Origin: Bacillota bacterium
Lineage (GTDB): Bacteria > Bacillota > Clostridia > Monoglobales > Firm-18
DNA: 64,000 nt
Direction: 5' to 3'
Assembly (NCBI GenBank): GCA_023228885.1
Contig: JALOAJ010000007.1
Span: 1-64,000 of the forward strand
Shown: one piece after another, positions 8,811 through 16,480 of the stretch
Position numbering within the stretch: the first letter of the stretch is position 1
Layout of the letters: each line of letters opens with the position of its first letter
Notes under the pieces: generated by a model
The model's database searches: none
The model's input: the letters and a program-made list of their open reading frames with translations, nothing else
What the model was told of the DNA's origin: nothing
Position numbers and translations under genes: made by a program

Positions 8811-10196
8811 ATGAACTATTTAGCTGTTGATATTGGTGCAAGCAGCGGCAGGCTTATTTTGGGACGGCATGAAAATGGCGTAATCGAGTTAAAAGAGATG
8901 CATCGTTTTGAAAATAAGATGGAAGAAAAAAACGGTCATTTGTGTTGGGATGTAGATAAGTTATTTAAAGAAATTCTTGCAGGGCTTAGAAAATGCCATG
9001 AGGCAGACGAAGCGCCTATGAGCATGGGTATAGACTGTTTCGGCGTTGACTTTGTTTTGTTGGATGAAAATAACCGTCCATTGGGCGATTTTGTTGCATA
9101 TCGTGACCATCGGACAAACGGCATGATAGAAAAGCTTGAAAAATTAATTTCGCCGAAACTGATGTACGAAAAAACAGGGATACAAAGCCAAATTTTCAAC
9201 ACCATATACCAGCTTATGGCGATAAAGGAAACACAGCCCGAGCTTTTAAACAAGGCAAAAAGGTTTTTAACGCTTCCGGATTATTTTAACTTTTTGCTGA
9301 CAGGCAAGTTTTCAAATGAATATACCGAGGCAAGCACCACGCAGTTGTTAAATGCGCACACTCGAAAATTTGATAAAGAAATTCTTGAAGTTTTGGGATT
9401 ACCGCATGATATATTCGGTGAAGTTTCCATGCCGGGAACGGTTATTGGCGATTTTACCGATGAAGTTAAAGCGCAGGTTGGGTTTAGCGCCAAGGTTGTT
9501 TTGCCTGCAACCCATGACACCGGTTCTGCCGTAATTGCTGTGCCGAATGAGACGGACAGCGTCTATTTAAGCTCGGGCACATGGTCATTGATGGGGGTAT
9601 TGTTAAATGAGCCGTTGTGCAACGAAAAAAGCAGACAATACGGCTTTACAAACGAAGGCGGTTATCAAGGACAAATTAGGTTTTTAAAAAATATAATGGG
9701 GCTGTGGATACTTCAATCGGTAAAGCGGGAGTTATCGCAAGATGTCAGCTTTGATGAGCTGGAAAGGCTTGCAGAGCAGTCAAAATTTTCTCATGCAATT
9801 GATGTGAGCAACCAAATTTTCTTCTCCCCAAAAAGCATGACACAGGCGGTGTACGATAATTTAGCGCAAATCGGCGCACCAAAGCCAAACAATATCGGTG
9901 AGCTGGTGCGCAGTATTTTTCTTGGTTTGGCTGAAATTTATGACAGCACCGTTAAGGAATTGGAAGAATTAACAGGTAAAACCTATTCCGATATACACAT
10001 AATAGGCGGGGGAAGCCAAAATAAGCTTTTAAACGAAATGACGGCAAATAAAACAAAAAAGACTGTTTATGCAGGTCCCATCGAGGCTACCGCGATTGGG
10101 AACATCATAGTTCAAATGCTAAAAAGCGGTGAATTTTCAAGCTTAGCCGAGGCAAAGCGCTGTATTGCAAAGTCTTTTGAAATACAAAAATATTAA
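8811..10196 (+). CDS. rhaB: Rhamnulokinase (FGGY carbohydrate kinase)
   Basis: A 461-residue FGGY-family kinase most like RhaB, which phosphorylates L-rhamnulose at C1 using ATP. N-terminal phosphate-binding motif DIGASSGR, MGIDCFGVDFVLLD, the RhaB-type YRDHRTNGM, LPATHDTGSAV, LSSGTWSLMG, and the C-terminal IIGGGSQNKLLN adenosine-binding segment are all visible. The ATG at 8811 is chosen because GGAG at 8801-8804 is 6 bases upstream; the earlier ATG at 8799 overlaps that site. No rhaA (isomerase) or rhaD (aldolase) lies in the window, so the rest of the pathway must be elsewhere, or the kinase acts on another ketose. manA follows 18 bases later. Confidence 0.9.
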   Translation: MNYLAVDIGASSGRLILGRHENGVIELKEMHRFENKMEEKNGHLCWDVDKLFKEILAGLRKCHEADEAPMSMGIDCFGVDFVLLDENNRPLGDFVAYRDHRTNGMIEKLEKLISPKLMYEKTGIQSQIFNTIYQLMAIKETQPELLNKAKRFLTLPDYFNFLLTGKFSNEYTEASTTQLLNAHTRKFDKEILEVLGLPHDIFGEVSMPGTVIGDFTDEVKAQVGFSAKVVLPATHDTGSAVIAVPNETDSVYLSSGTWSLMGVLLNEPLCNEKSRQYGFTNEGGYQGQIRFLKNIMGLWILQSVKRELSQDVSFDELERLAEQSKFSHAIDVSNQIFFSPKSMTQAVYDNLAQIGAPKPNNIGELVRSIFLGLAEIYDSTVKELEELTGKTYSDIHIIGGGSQNKLLNEMTANKTKKTVYAGPIEATAIGNIIVQMLKSGEFSSLAEAKRCIAKSFEIQKY

Positions 10197-10214
10197 CCGA
10201 GGGGGCGGCAAAAA

Positions 10215-11162
10215 ATATATCCTATTAAATTAAAGCCTGTTTACAAAGATTATATATGGGGCGGAACAAAGCTTAAAAACCGTTACGGAAAGTCCGCCAA
10301 ATTATCAAAAATTGCTGAAAGTTGGGAGCTTGCCTGCCATGAGGACGGCGAAAGTTATGTTGATAACGGAGAATTAAGAGGCATAACACTTTCGCAGCTT
10401 GTTGAGAAATGGGGCAAGAAATGCCTTGGCTCAAAATGCAGCAATTTTGATAAATTCCCCGTTTTGGTAAAGTTAATAGATGCCGCGCAGCCGCTTTCTG
10501 TTCAAGTTCATCCAACCGATGACTATAAGCCGGGCGAATATGGTAAAACTGAAATGTGGTACATTATTGAGGCGGATAAAGGGGCAAGCATTCTGTACGG
10601 CTTTAATAAAGATATTTCCAAAAGCGAAATAAGCGACAGAATACAAAACAACACCCTTATTGAAGTGTTAAACGCTATCCCGGTGGAAAAGGGCAACTCT
10701 TTTTTTGTTGAGGCGGGGGTTGTTCATGCCATAGGGAAAGGAGTTGTCGTTGCCGAGGTTCAGCAAAACTCAAACTCAACATACCGGCTGTATGATTACG
10801 GAAGGGTTGACAAGGACGGAAAACAACGGCAACTTCATATTGAAGATGCGTTAAATGTTGCGGTGTTAAATAAAACAAATATTCCCGCAATGCCGGCGGC
10901 TGAACATTGTGAAGGATATAAAAAATCCAAATTGGCAAGTTGTAAATATTTTGTAGTTTACAAATACGAGGTTTTTGACAAGGTAAATCTCAGTATAGGC
11001 TCTGATAGTTTTAATTCCATTACAATTACCGAAGGAAACGGCTATTTTGAATGCGAAGGGGTTAAATACCAGTTTAGCCGAGGAAACAGTTTTTTTATGC
11101 CGGCTAATTTGGGCAACTGCACAGCGTATGGGAATTTCACCTTTTTATTGACCGCATTATAA
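10215..11162 (+). CDS. manA: Mannose-6-phosphate isomerase, class I, with a probable ATA start
   Basis: A zinc enzyme that interconverts mannose-6-phosphate and fructose-6-phosphate. From 10215 the frame reads x-YPIKLKPVYKDYIWGG, the usual start of short Firmicute ManA, giving 315 residues, the family's normal length. Metal-site motifs follow: VQVHPTDDY, KTEMWYI and AGVVHAIG, then the RLYDYGR active-site segment. Between the rhaB stop (10194-10196) and the conserved domain there is no in-frame ATG, GTG or TTG; the first TTG, at 10464, would delete about 83 residues including the substrate-binding IWGG segment. GAGGGGG at 10199-10205 is 9 bases before ATA at 10215; ATT at 10224 is the only other candidate. 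The identity is firm, the start codon inferred. Confidence 0.85.
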   Translation: MYPIKLKPVYKDYIWGGTKLKNRYGKSAKLSKIAESWELACHEDGESYVDNGELRGITLSQLVEKWGKKCLGSKCSNFDKFPVLVKLIDAAQPLSVQVHPTDDYKPGEYGKTEMWYIIEADKGASILYGFNKDISKSEISDRIQNNTLIEVLNAIPVEKGNSFFVEAGVVHAIGKGVVVAEVQQNSNSTYRLYDYGRVDKDGKQRQLHIEDALNVAVLNKTNIPAMPAAEHCEGYKKSKLASCKYFVVYKYEVFDKVNLSIGSDSFNSITITEGNGYFECEGVKYQFSRGNSFFMPANLGNCTAYGNFTFLLTAL

Positions 11163-11192
11163 TAAAATTACAGTTAATTGGAGTTGATAAAT

Positions 11193-12305
11193 ATGCCACC
11201 TGTAACTATGCTTATTAAACCCGCTTCGGGTTTATGCGATATGAGATGCAAGTATTGCTTTTATGCTGATGTCGTATCAAAACGGGAAATAAAGTCTTAT
11301 GGTATAATGAATGAAGAAACACTTGAAAAGCTAACAAGAAAGGCGCTCGATTATGCGGACGGTTTTTGTTCCTTTGGTTTTCAAGGCGGCGAACCCACGC
11401 TTGCCGGTCTTGATTTTTATAAAAAACTGATAGAATTTCAAAAGCTGCACAACCACAAAAATGTGACGATTTATAATTCAATACAAACCAATGGGTATGG
11501 TTTAGACGAAGAATTTGTAAGGTTTTTGGGCGAAAACAAATTTTTGGTTGGCGTTTCTCTTGACGGCAGCAGGGCAATCCACAACAAGCTAAGAGTGGAC
11601 GCTAACGGAGAAGGCACATATGAAAAGATAATAGAAACAACTGCATTGCTTGACAAACACAGGGTGGATTACAACATTCTTTGTGTTGTAAGCCGTGATG
11701 TTGCACAAAACCCTGTTGCGGTGTATAACAGCCTTAAAAGGTTTAAATTTTTGCAATTTATACCCTGTATAGACGGCTTTAACGAACCGCCATCTGAGTT
11801 TTCGTTGACGGCAAAGGATTATGGGCATTTTTTGAAAGAAACTTTTTCGCTTTATTACAAAGATTTTAAAAACGACAATTACATCAGCGTAAGGAATTTT
11901 GATAACTATATTTCAATTTTAATGGGCAGAAGCCCTGAAAACTGCGCTATGAACGGGCGATGCAGCTGTTATTTTTTGATTGAAGGGGATGGCAGCACTT
12001 TTCCGTGTGACTTTTATGTGCTTGACGAATGGAAGCTTGGCAATGTAAACACAGATTCTTTCCAGCGAATGATAAATTCTCAAAAGGCAAACGAGTTTGT
12101 GCAGACATCGCAATATGTTGCGCCAAAATGCCAAAAATGCAAATGGTATTCATTGTGCAGAGGAGGGTGCAGGCGCGACAGAGAGCCTTTTGCAGACGGT
12201 AAGCTCTCATTAAACAAGTATTGCGAAGGATACATCTACTTTTTTGAAAACACCTATCAACGAATGCTTTCAATTGTTAAACAAATCGAAAAAACAAAAA
12301 AGTGA
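11193..12305 (+). CDS. Anaerobic sulfatase-maturing enzyme (radical SAM/SPASM)
   Basis: A 370-residue radical SAM enzyme that oxidises the active-site Cys or Ser of sulfatases to formylglycine without oxygen. The SAM cluster motif C15-x3-C19-x2-C22 (CDMRCKYC) is at the same positions I recall for the Clostridium perfringens enzyme. GFQGGEPTLAG and the SPASM cysteines (NGRCSCYF, FPCDFYV, CQKCKWYSLCRGGC) bind two auxiliary 4Fe-4S clusters. GGAG at 11180-11183 places the start at the ATG at 11193 (9-base spacing), not the TTG at 11178. It is last in the SDR-PHP-rhaB-manA run. Its likely client is the CTPSR sulfatase at 35737, 24 kb away. Confidence 0.9.
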   Translation: MPPVTMLIKPASGLCDMRCKYCFYADVVSKREIKSYGIMNEETLEKLTRKALDYADGFCSFGFQGGEPTLAGLDFYKKLIEFQKLHNHKNVTIYNSIQTNGYGLDEEFVRFLGENKFLVGVSLDGSRAIHNKLRVDANGEGTYEKIIETTALLDKHRVDYNILCVVSRDVAQNPVAVYNSLKRFKFLQFIPCIDGFNEPPSEFSLTAKDYGHFLKETFSLYYKDFKNDNYISVRNFDNYISILMGRSPENCAMNGRCSCYFLIEGDGSTFPCDFYVLDEWKLGNVNTDSFQRMINSQKANEFVQTSQYVAPKCQKCKWYSLCRGGCRRDREPFADGKLSLNKYCEGYIYFFENTYQRMLSIVKQIEKTKK

Positions 12306-12310
12306 AATTT

Positions 12311-12352
12311 AAAAAACCCAACCCCTAATTTCATCAGTTGAAATTAGGGGTT
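12311..12352. terminator. Bidirectional terminator between the maturase gene and spoVT
   Basis: A perfect 14-bp stem (12320-12333 with 12339-12352) and a 5-base loop. Read on the minus strand, the stem is followed by GGG and a T6 run (12311-12316), so it is a good terminator for spoVT. Read on the plus strand it lies just after the maturase stop, but no T-run follows. Confidence 0.8.
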
Positions 12353-12390
12353 GCTTTGAAATACAAGGCGATTTAGCTGCCATTTATTTA

Positions 12391-12936
12391 TTATTGTTCC
12401 ATCTGCTTTCCCAAAAAGCTTGACGCCACTTGGGCAAGCTTTTCTTCTATTTCTCCTGTCTTTTTATTTTCATCGTCTGACATAAATACAACCGAGCCCA
12501 CCGTGTCGCCCTCGGATATTATCGGGTAAACTATGGAGGCGATATATTTATCGATGCCGTCTATAATGGGTATTCTTTTGTTTGTGTCGTTTTTTTGTAC
12601 AAACACATCTTTTTCCGTCATAACCTTTTCAATTTCGCTTGAAATTTTCTTTTCGGAAAGCTCTTTTTTTGATGCGCCTGACACCGCGATAATATTATCC
12701 TTATCTGTTATAATGACCGGGTGTCCCGAGGTTTTCGATAGGGTCTCACAATATTGTGTGGCAAAACTGCCAAGTTCTCCTATCGGGGAATATTTTTTGA
12801 AAATAACTTCTCCGTCCCTATCGGTAAATATTTCGAGAGGGTCGCCTTCCCTAATTCTCATTGTGCGTCTTATTTCTTTGGGAATTACTACGCGACCCAA
12901 ATCATCTATCCTTCTTACGATTCCTGTAGCCTTCAA
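12391..12936 (-). CDS. spoVT: Stage V sporulation protein T, AbrB-family regulator
   Basis: A 181-residue transcription factor acting in the forespore late in sporulation. Residues 1-50 are an AbrB/SpoVT swapped-hairpin DNA-binding domain (MKATGIVRRIDDLGRVVIPK). The rest is a GAF-like domain (HPVIITDKDNIIAVSGA, then DKYIASIVYPII) as in Bacillus SpoVT, which has 178 residues. The length matches the family over its whole span. A GGAGGTAG site precedes the ATG, and a sigma-G-like promoter is visible upstream. It lies alone between terminators at 12311-12352 and 13028-13059. Confidence 0.95.
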   Translation of the reverse strand: MKATGIVRRIDDLGRVVIPKEIRRTMRIREGDPLEIFTDRDGEVIFKKYSPIGELGSFATQYCETLSKTSGHPVIITDKDNIIAVSGASKKELSEKKISSEIEKVMTEKDVFVQKNDTNKRIPIIDGIDKYIASIVYPIISEGDTVGSVVFMSDDENKKTGEIEEKLAQVASSFLGKQMEQ

Positions 12937-12970
12937 TTTAACTACCTCCGTATTATTTAGATTACATAGT

Positions 12971-13001
12971 TAGTATGGTAAAAATTGAAGTGAAATATGT
13001 A
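12971..13001 (-). promoter_or_regulatory. Candidate sigma-G promoter of spoVT
   Basis: On the minus strand, CATACTA (complement of 12971-12977) matches the sigma-G -10 consensus exactly. TACATA (complement of 12996-13001) lies 18 bases upstream and matches the -35 TGAATA at 4 of 6 positions. spoVT of Bacillus subtilis is known to be sigma-G dependent, which supports the assignment. Confidence 0.5.
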
Positions 13002-13027
13002 TATTATTGCACCTATAAAACTTTTCC

Positions 13028-13059
13028 AAAAAAGGCGCACATTTTAACGAGCGCCTTTT
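13028..13059 (-). terminator. Rho-independent terminator of ytxC
   Basis: AAAAGGCGC pairs with GCGCCTTTT across a 12-base loop (13030-13038 with 13051-13059). On the minus strand a T6 run overlaps the end of the stem. It is 30 bases past the ytxC stop at 13089. Confidence 0.8.
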
Positions 13060-13088
13060 GCAAACACGGTAAAATTCACAATAGTTTT

Positions 13089-13886
13089 CTAAAGTCGGTT
13101 GCAAAACTCGCAACCTTTGCAAAACACAGTTTTTTTAAAAAACACCTGTTTAATGGTGGACAAAAGCTCGGTATTTTCAATCCTTTCGCCTTTATGCAGC
13201 AAAATTTTGCGCGGCGCTGTGGTAATCAGCACGCTTATAAGCAAATCGTCCGAATCGATTTTATTTGTTTTTTCATCCCTTATAAAATCCTTAACGCACA
13301 TTGCGGTGATATCGTCTTTTACTTCATTATATATCGAATATCCGCCCGGATACGGCACTATATTTATGACATTGAACTTTGGGTTTTGAATTTCAACAAA
13401 ATATTTCAAAAGCGCAATAAATTCTTTGTACTCTTTTTCTATCATAAAATCATCTACCGCTTTGTCAATTAATTCTTCAAGTTCGCTTTGATATTCGCCA
13501 AGCCTGAAATTCACAAAGCCGTCTATCATAACACTGTCGGTAGTGCTAAGGTATTCCTTCAGCCTTGCGTTTACAAGCTGGTTACAGGCTGCCTCATTAT
13601 AAGCATAATCAATTGCTTTATTAAAAATATTTTTCTTATCAGGCAAGTTAAGGTAAAAATAGTTTTGGTTGATAAGTTTTGATATTAATTTGTTTCGATA
13701 TTGCTCTACTATCGAGTTGGAAACCGCGCAAAGCAGTTTTTCTTTACTGTTTTCGTTATAGCTTTTTAATACAACGGAATTTTCGCCAATCTCAACCGCC
13801 GCTTCGCTTCCGACTTCGATTTTTACATTTTCGAGCAAGGTGTTTTGCATTTCTTTCGTGTCGGTTATTATTGAGAAACTTTCCAA
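13089..13886 (-). CDS. ytxC: Putative sporulation protein YtxC
   Basis: A 265-residue protein that I assign to the YtxC family, found in endospore formers but without a known biochemical role. Supporting segments are IVEQYRNKLISKLINQNYFYL, the central FVNFRLGEYQSELEELIDKAVDDFMIEKEYKEFIALLKYFVE block, and the C-terminal IHIVPYPGG-like NIVPYPGGYSIY. No membrane segment is seen. The C-terminus is cysteine-rich (CKGCEFC). The start is a TTG at 13886 with AGGAAGTGA 5 bases upstream, overlapping the end of the upstream gene by 19 bases, so the two are translationally coupled. A terminator follows. Confidence 0.75.
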   Translation of the reverse strand: MESFSIITDTKEMQNTLLENVKIEVGSEAAVEIGENSVVLKSYNENSKEKLLCAVSNSIVEQYRNKLISKLINQNYFYLNLPDKKNIFNKAIDYAYNEAACNQLVNARLKEYLSTTDSVMIDGFVNFRLGEYQSELEELIDKAVDDFMIEKEYKEFIALLKYFVEIQNPKFNVINIVPYPGGYSIYNEVKDDITAMCVKDFIRDEKTNKIDSDDLLISVLITTAPRKILLHKGERIENTELLSTIKQVFFKKTVFCKGCEFCNRL

Positions 13887-14641
13887 TCAATCACTTCCTG
13901 TTTAATAGGTATTATCGAACCTATGTCAATTAATCCCCCACTGCAAAGGGACACTAAATAAACACCGTGATTTTGGGCAAACGCCTTCATATTTTTATAA
14001 TCAAGATGTTTTTCGACATTTCCGCAAAATGCAAGTAAGTTAGGCGCTAAAAGCCCGCAAGCGCCTCCGATAAATCCGTAATTCATGCCGGCAAGCTCAA
14101 TGCCGCCCGGACGAATTTTCAACACCTCGACATCCAATTTACCAAGCGCTTTTTCAATGCCGCTATCCGATGTAATTACTGCATTTTTCCCAACTATGCA
14201 TGTGGCACATTTAGTATAACCTTGCGCAACATTGATTATACGAATATGTTTTTTTGTTAATATGCTTAAAATATTTTCATCGGTGTTTGAAATTTTGTGA
14301 AAAGCAACATTTCCGATACTTGCTACATTATATGCAATATCTGTCGGGTAGTTACTTGTCAGGCGTGTATTTCCGCAAATTATATTAAAGCCAAAAGGCG
14401 ACAATTTTCTTGCATAATAATCGTATACGCAAGGCTCGCAAACAACCGTATTTCCGCCGCAATGAAATATTTGCATATCGGGGTGCGTGGAAAGGGAAGG
14501 CGAAACAGCCATATTATCGGCGGATAAAACAGGAGTTATTTTTAATTTTTGCAAATTTTCTAAAAATTCTTTAGGTGCTGATTTGTCGACAATAACATGG
14601 CTAACTTTTTTATCCGGCAAAAACGAAAGATTTACGAACAT
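13868..14641 (-). CDS. Uncharacterised protein, possibly a DUF6873 GME-fold protein
   Basis: A 257-residue cytoplasmic protein of unproven function. It resembles Clostridial proteins that I recall as the DUF6873 family, predicted to have the guanidine-modifying enzyme (GME) fold of amidinotransferases and deiminases. Motifs seen: HPDMQIFHCGGN, NIICGNTRLTSNYPTDIAYNVA, QGYTKCATCIVG, AVITSDSGI, RPGGIELAGMNYGFIGGACGLL and SLCSGGLIDIGSIIP. The conserved His, Asp/Glu and Cys residues would suit such chemistry, but I cannot show activity. GGGGGG lies 7 bases before the ATG. It is co-transcribed with ytxC (19-base overlap) and preceded by a highly structured leader, so a link with sporulation is inferred. 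Confidence 0.55.
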   Translation of the reverse strand: MFVNLSFLPDKKVSHVIVDKSAPKEFLENLQKLKITPVLSADNMAVSPSLSTHPDMQIFHCGGNTVVCEPCVYDYYARKLSPFGFNIICGNTRLTSNYPTDIAYNVASIGNVAFHKISNTDENILSILTKKHIRIINVAQGYTKCATCIVGKNAVITSDSGIEKALGKLDVEVLKIRPGGIELAGMNYGFIGGACGLLAPNLLAFCGNVEKHLDYKNMKAFAQNHGVYLVSLCSGGLIDIGSIIPIKQEVIDWKVSQ

Positions 14642-14689
14642 AAAACTGCCCCCCTACATAGTATATTAATGGGCATCCCCCCTGTTCCC

Positions 14690-14860
14690 AACCTGTTTCC
14701 CTGCAGGTTGTTAATATAAAAAAGTGTTCATTGAACACAGAACGCCGCGGGCGAAAGATGAAACCGTGCAAGCCCGCTCGGCGTTCACCCAAAGTTTGCT
14801 TGGGAAAATATTTAACAAACAGCGCAATAAAAATGAATTTTAGCTGCGCTGTTTGTTAAA
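14690..14860 (-). ncRNA. Chain of hairpins upstream of the ytxC operon; candidate structured RNA or attenuator
   Basis: Five inverted repeats lie in a 242-bp intergenic stretch. They are 14811-14826/14845-14860 (16 bp, perfect), 14788-14792/14800-14804, 14740-14752/14772-14786 (13 bp with a 2-base bulge, GC-rich), 14724-14730/14732-14738, and 14690-14695/14704-14709. On the minus strand the 7-bp hairpin at 14724-14738 is followed by a T6 run (14718-14723), which looks like a terminator inside the leader of the gene starting at 14641. I do not recognise a named riboswitch class. The 16-bp hairpin lies before the plus-strand small gene, so it could serve that gene instead. Confidence 0.5.
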
Positions 14861-14883
14861 AATAATAGAAAGGGGGACATGTT

Positions 14884-15045
14884 ATGACAAACATTAATTG
14901 CTTGGCCGATTGCATTTATCAAAAAGACGGAAAGTGCAAGCTTGAAAGTGTAACCGCTATGGCTGTTACGGCAGATAATTCATGCGCCTATTATTCAAAA
15001 GCGCCCAAAAGCCGTGCGGCATTTGAGGGTAGCAAGCGGTCATGA
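14884..15045 (+). CDS. Small four-cysteine protein of unknown function
   Basis: A 53-residue protein (MTNINCLADCIYQKDGKC at the start) with cysteines in the pattern C-x3-C-x7-C-x15-C, suggesting a small metal-binding or disulfide knot. Similar short Cys proteins occur widely in Clostridia; some carry misleading automatic names. The strong AAAGGGGG Shine-Dalgarno site 7-8 bases before the ATG supports translation. It is transcribed alone on the plus strand and ends 4 bases before the convergent gatB stop. Function unknown. Confidence 0.65.
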   Translation: MTNINCLADCIYQKDGKCKLESVTAMAVTADNSCAYYSKAPKSRAAFEGSKRS

Positions 15046-15049
15046 TTTG

Positions 15050-16480
15050 CTATATGCTGTCGAGTTCGTCTTTTAACAGCTTGTTTATTAGTTGGGGGTT
15101 GCCTTTGCCCTTTGTTGCTTTCATTGCCTGTCCAACTAAAAAGCCCATCGCCTTGCCTTTACCTGCTTTATAATCCTCTACCGATTTTGGGTTAGAGGCA
15201 ATTATTTCGGCTATTATTTTTTTTAGCATACCTTCATCGCTTATTTGAACCAAACCTTTTTCCGAAACAATATCCTTGGGGCTTTTCGGAGTTTCAAAAA
15301 GATGCGCCAAAACGGTTTTGCCCGCCGTATTGCTGATGGTACCATCTTCAATAAGCTGCGTCAGCTCCGCAAGATGTTCCGGCAAAAAGGGAATTTCAAA
15401 ATGCTCCGCTCCCTTTTCGTTTAATATTCTTGAAATATCGCCTAAAATCCAATTGCATGCAGCCTTGGCATCCGCACCGCATTTGATGGAGCTTTCAAAA
15501 AAGTCTGCAAGGGGTTTTGAATTGGTTATTTGCCCCGCATCATAAGGCGATATGCCATATTCCTCAATATAGCGAGCCTTGCGTGCATTCGGAAGTTCAG
15601 GGAGGGTTTTTTGTATATTTTGTATTGTGTCCTCGTCAACCGATATAAACATAAGGTCAGGGTCGGTAAAATAGCGGTAGTCTTGCGCTTCTTCTTTGCT
15701 GCGCATTGGCATACTTTCGCCCTTTGCGTCATCCCAGCGGCGGGTTTCCTGAACGATTTGCCCGCCGTATTCCAATTCCTCAATTTGCCGGCGGCTTTCA
15801 AACTCAATCGCCCTTACGGCAGCGCGGAAAGAATTTATGTTTTTCATCTCGGTGCGTGTTCCCAACTTGGTTTCGCCCGCTTTTCGCACGCTTATGTTTA
15901 CATCGCAACGGAGTTGACCCTGCTCCATTTTACAGCCCGATACCTCGGTATATTCCAAAATCGCCTTTACCGACTCTAAAAATAATTTTGCCTCATCGGC
16001 GCTTGAAATATCCGGCTCGGTGACAATTTCAATCAACGGGGTTCCCCCACGATTGCAATCAACAAGCGTGCCGCCGCCCGTATCGTGTGACAGCTTGCCG
16101 GCATCCTCTTCGATGTGTATTCTGTTAAGCCTTATTCTTTTAATAGAATCGTCAACAGCAACATCGATATGCCCGCCAACGCAAATCGGGGTTTCAAGCT
16201 GCGAAATTTGATACGCTTTGGGGAGGTCGGGATAGAAGTAGTTTTTTCTGTCTTGTTTCCCCCATCTGGTTATTTCACAATTCATGGCAAGCCCTGCTTT
16301 AATTGCATATTCAACCGCTGTTTTATTCAAAACGGGCAAAGTGCCCGGCATTGCAAGGCATATAGGGCAACAATTTGTGTTCGGCTCACTTCCGAAAGAA
16401 GTCGCACAGCCGCAATACATTTTAGTGGCGGTTGCCAGCTCCGAATGAATTTCAAGACCGATTACCGTTTCGTATTTCAT
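15050..16480 (-). CDS. gatB: Asp/Glu-tRNA(Asn/Gln) amidotransferase subunit B
   Basis: A 476-residue subunit of the GatCAB complex, which converts misacylated Glu-tRNA(Gln) and Asp-tRNA(Asn) to the amides. GatB is the kinase that activates the carboxylate and binds tRNA. Visible are VIGLEIHSEL, the zinc-type cysteines CGCATSFG and NCCPIC, NYFYPDLPKAYQISQ, LNRIHIEEDAGKL, DCNRGGTPLIEIVTEPD, and a C-terminal helical YqeY-like domain ending in GFLVGQAMKATKGKGNP. Length is normal. It overlaps the end of gatA by 4 bases (ATGA), giving translational coupling. Confidence 0.97.
   Translation of the reverse strand: MKYETVIGLEIHSELATATKMYCGCATSFGSEPNTNCCPICLAMPGTLPVLNKTAVEYAIKAGLAMNCEITRWGKQDRKNYFYPDLPKAYQISQLETPICVGGHIDVAVDDSIKRIRLNRIHIEEDAGKLSHDTGGGTLVDCNRGGTPLIEIVTEPDISSADEAKLFLESVKAILEYTEVSGCKMEQGQLRCDVNISVRKAGETKLGTRTEMKNINSFRAAVRAIEFESRRQIEELEYGGQIVQETRRWDDAKGESMPMRSKEEAQDYRYFTDPDLMFISVDEDTIQNIQKTLPELPNARKARYIEEYGISPYDAGQITNSKPLADFFESSIKCGADAKAACNWILGDISRILNEKGAEHFEIPFLPEHLAELTQLIEDGTISNTAGKTVLAHLFETPKSPKDIVSEKGLVQISDEGMLKKIIAEIIASNPKSVEDYKAGKGKAMGFLVGQAMKATKGKGNPQLINKLLKDELDSI

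Noticed and set aside
14740..14786. Possible twister-type ribozyme (AAGCCCG box)
   Set aside because: Only one short box matches; the other conserved twister segments and the tertiary pairings could not be found.
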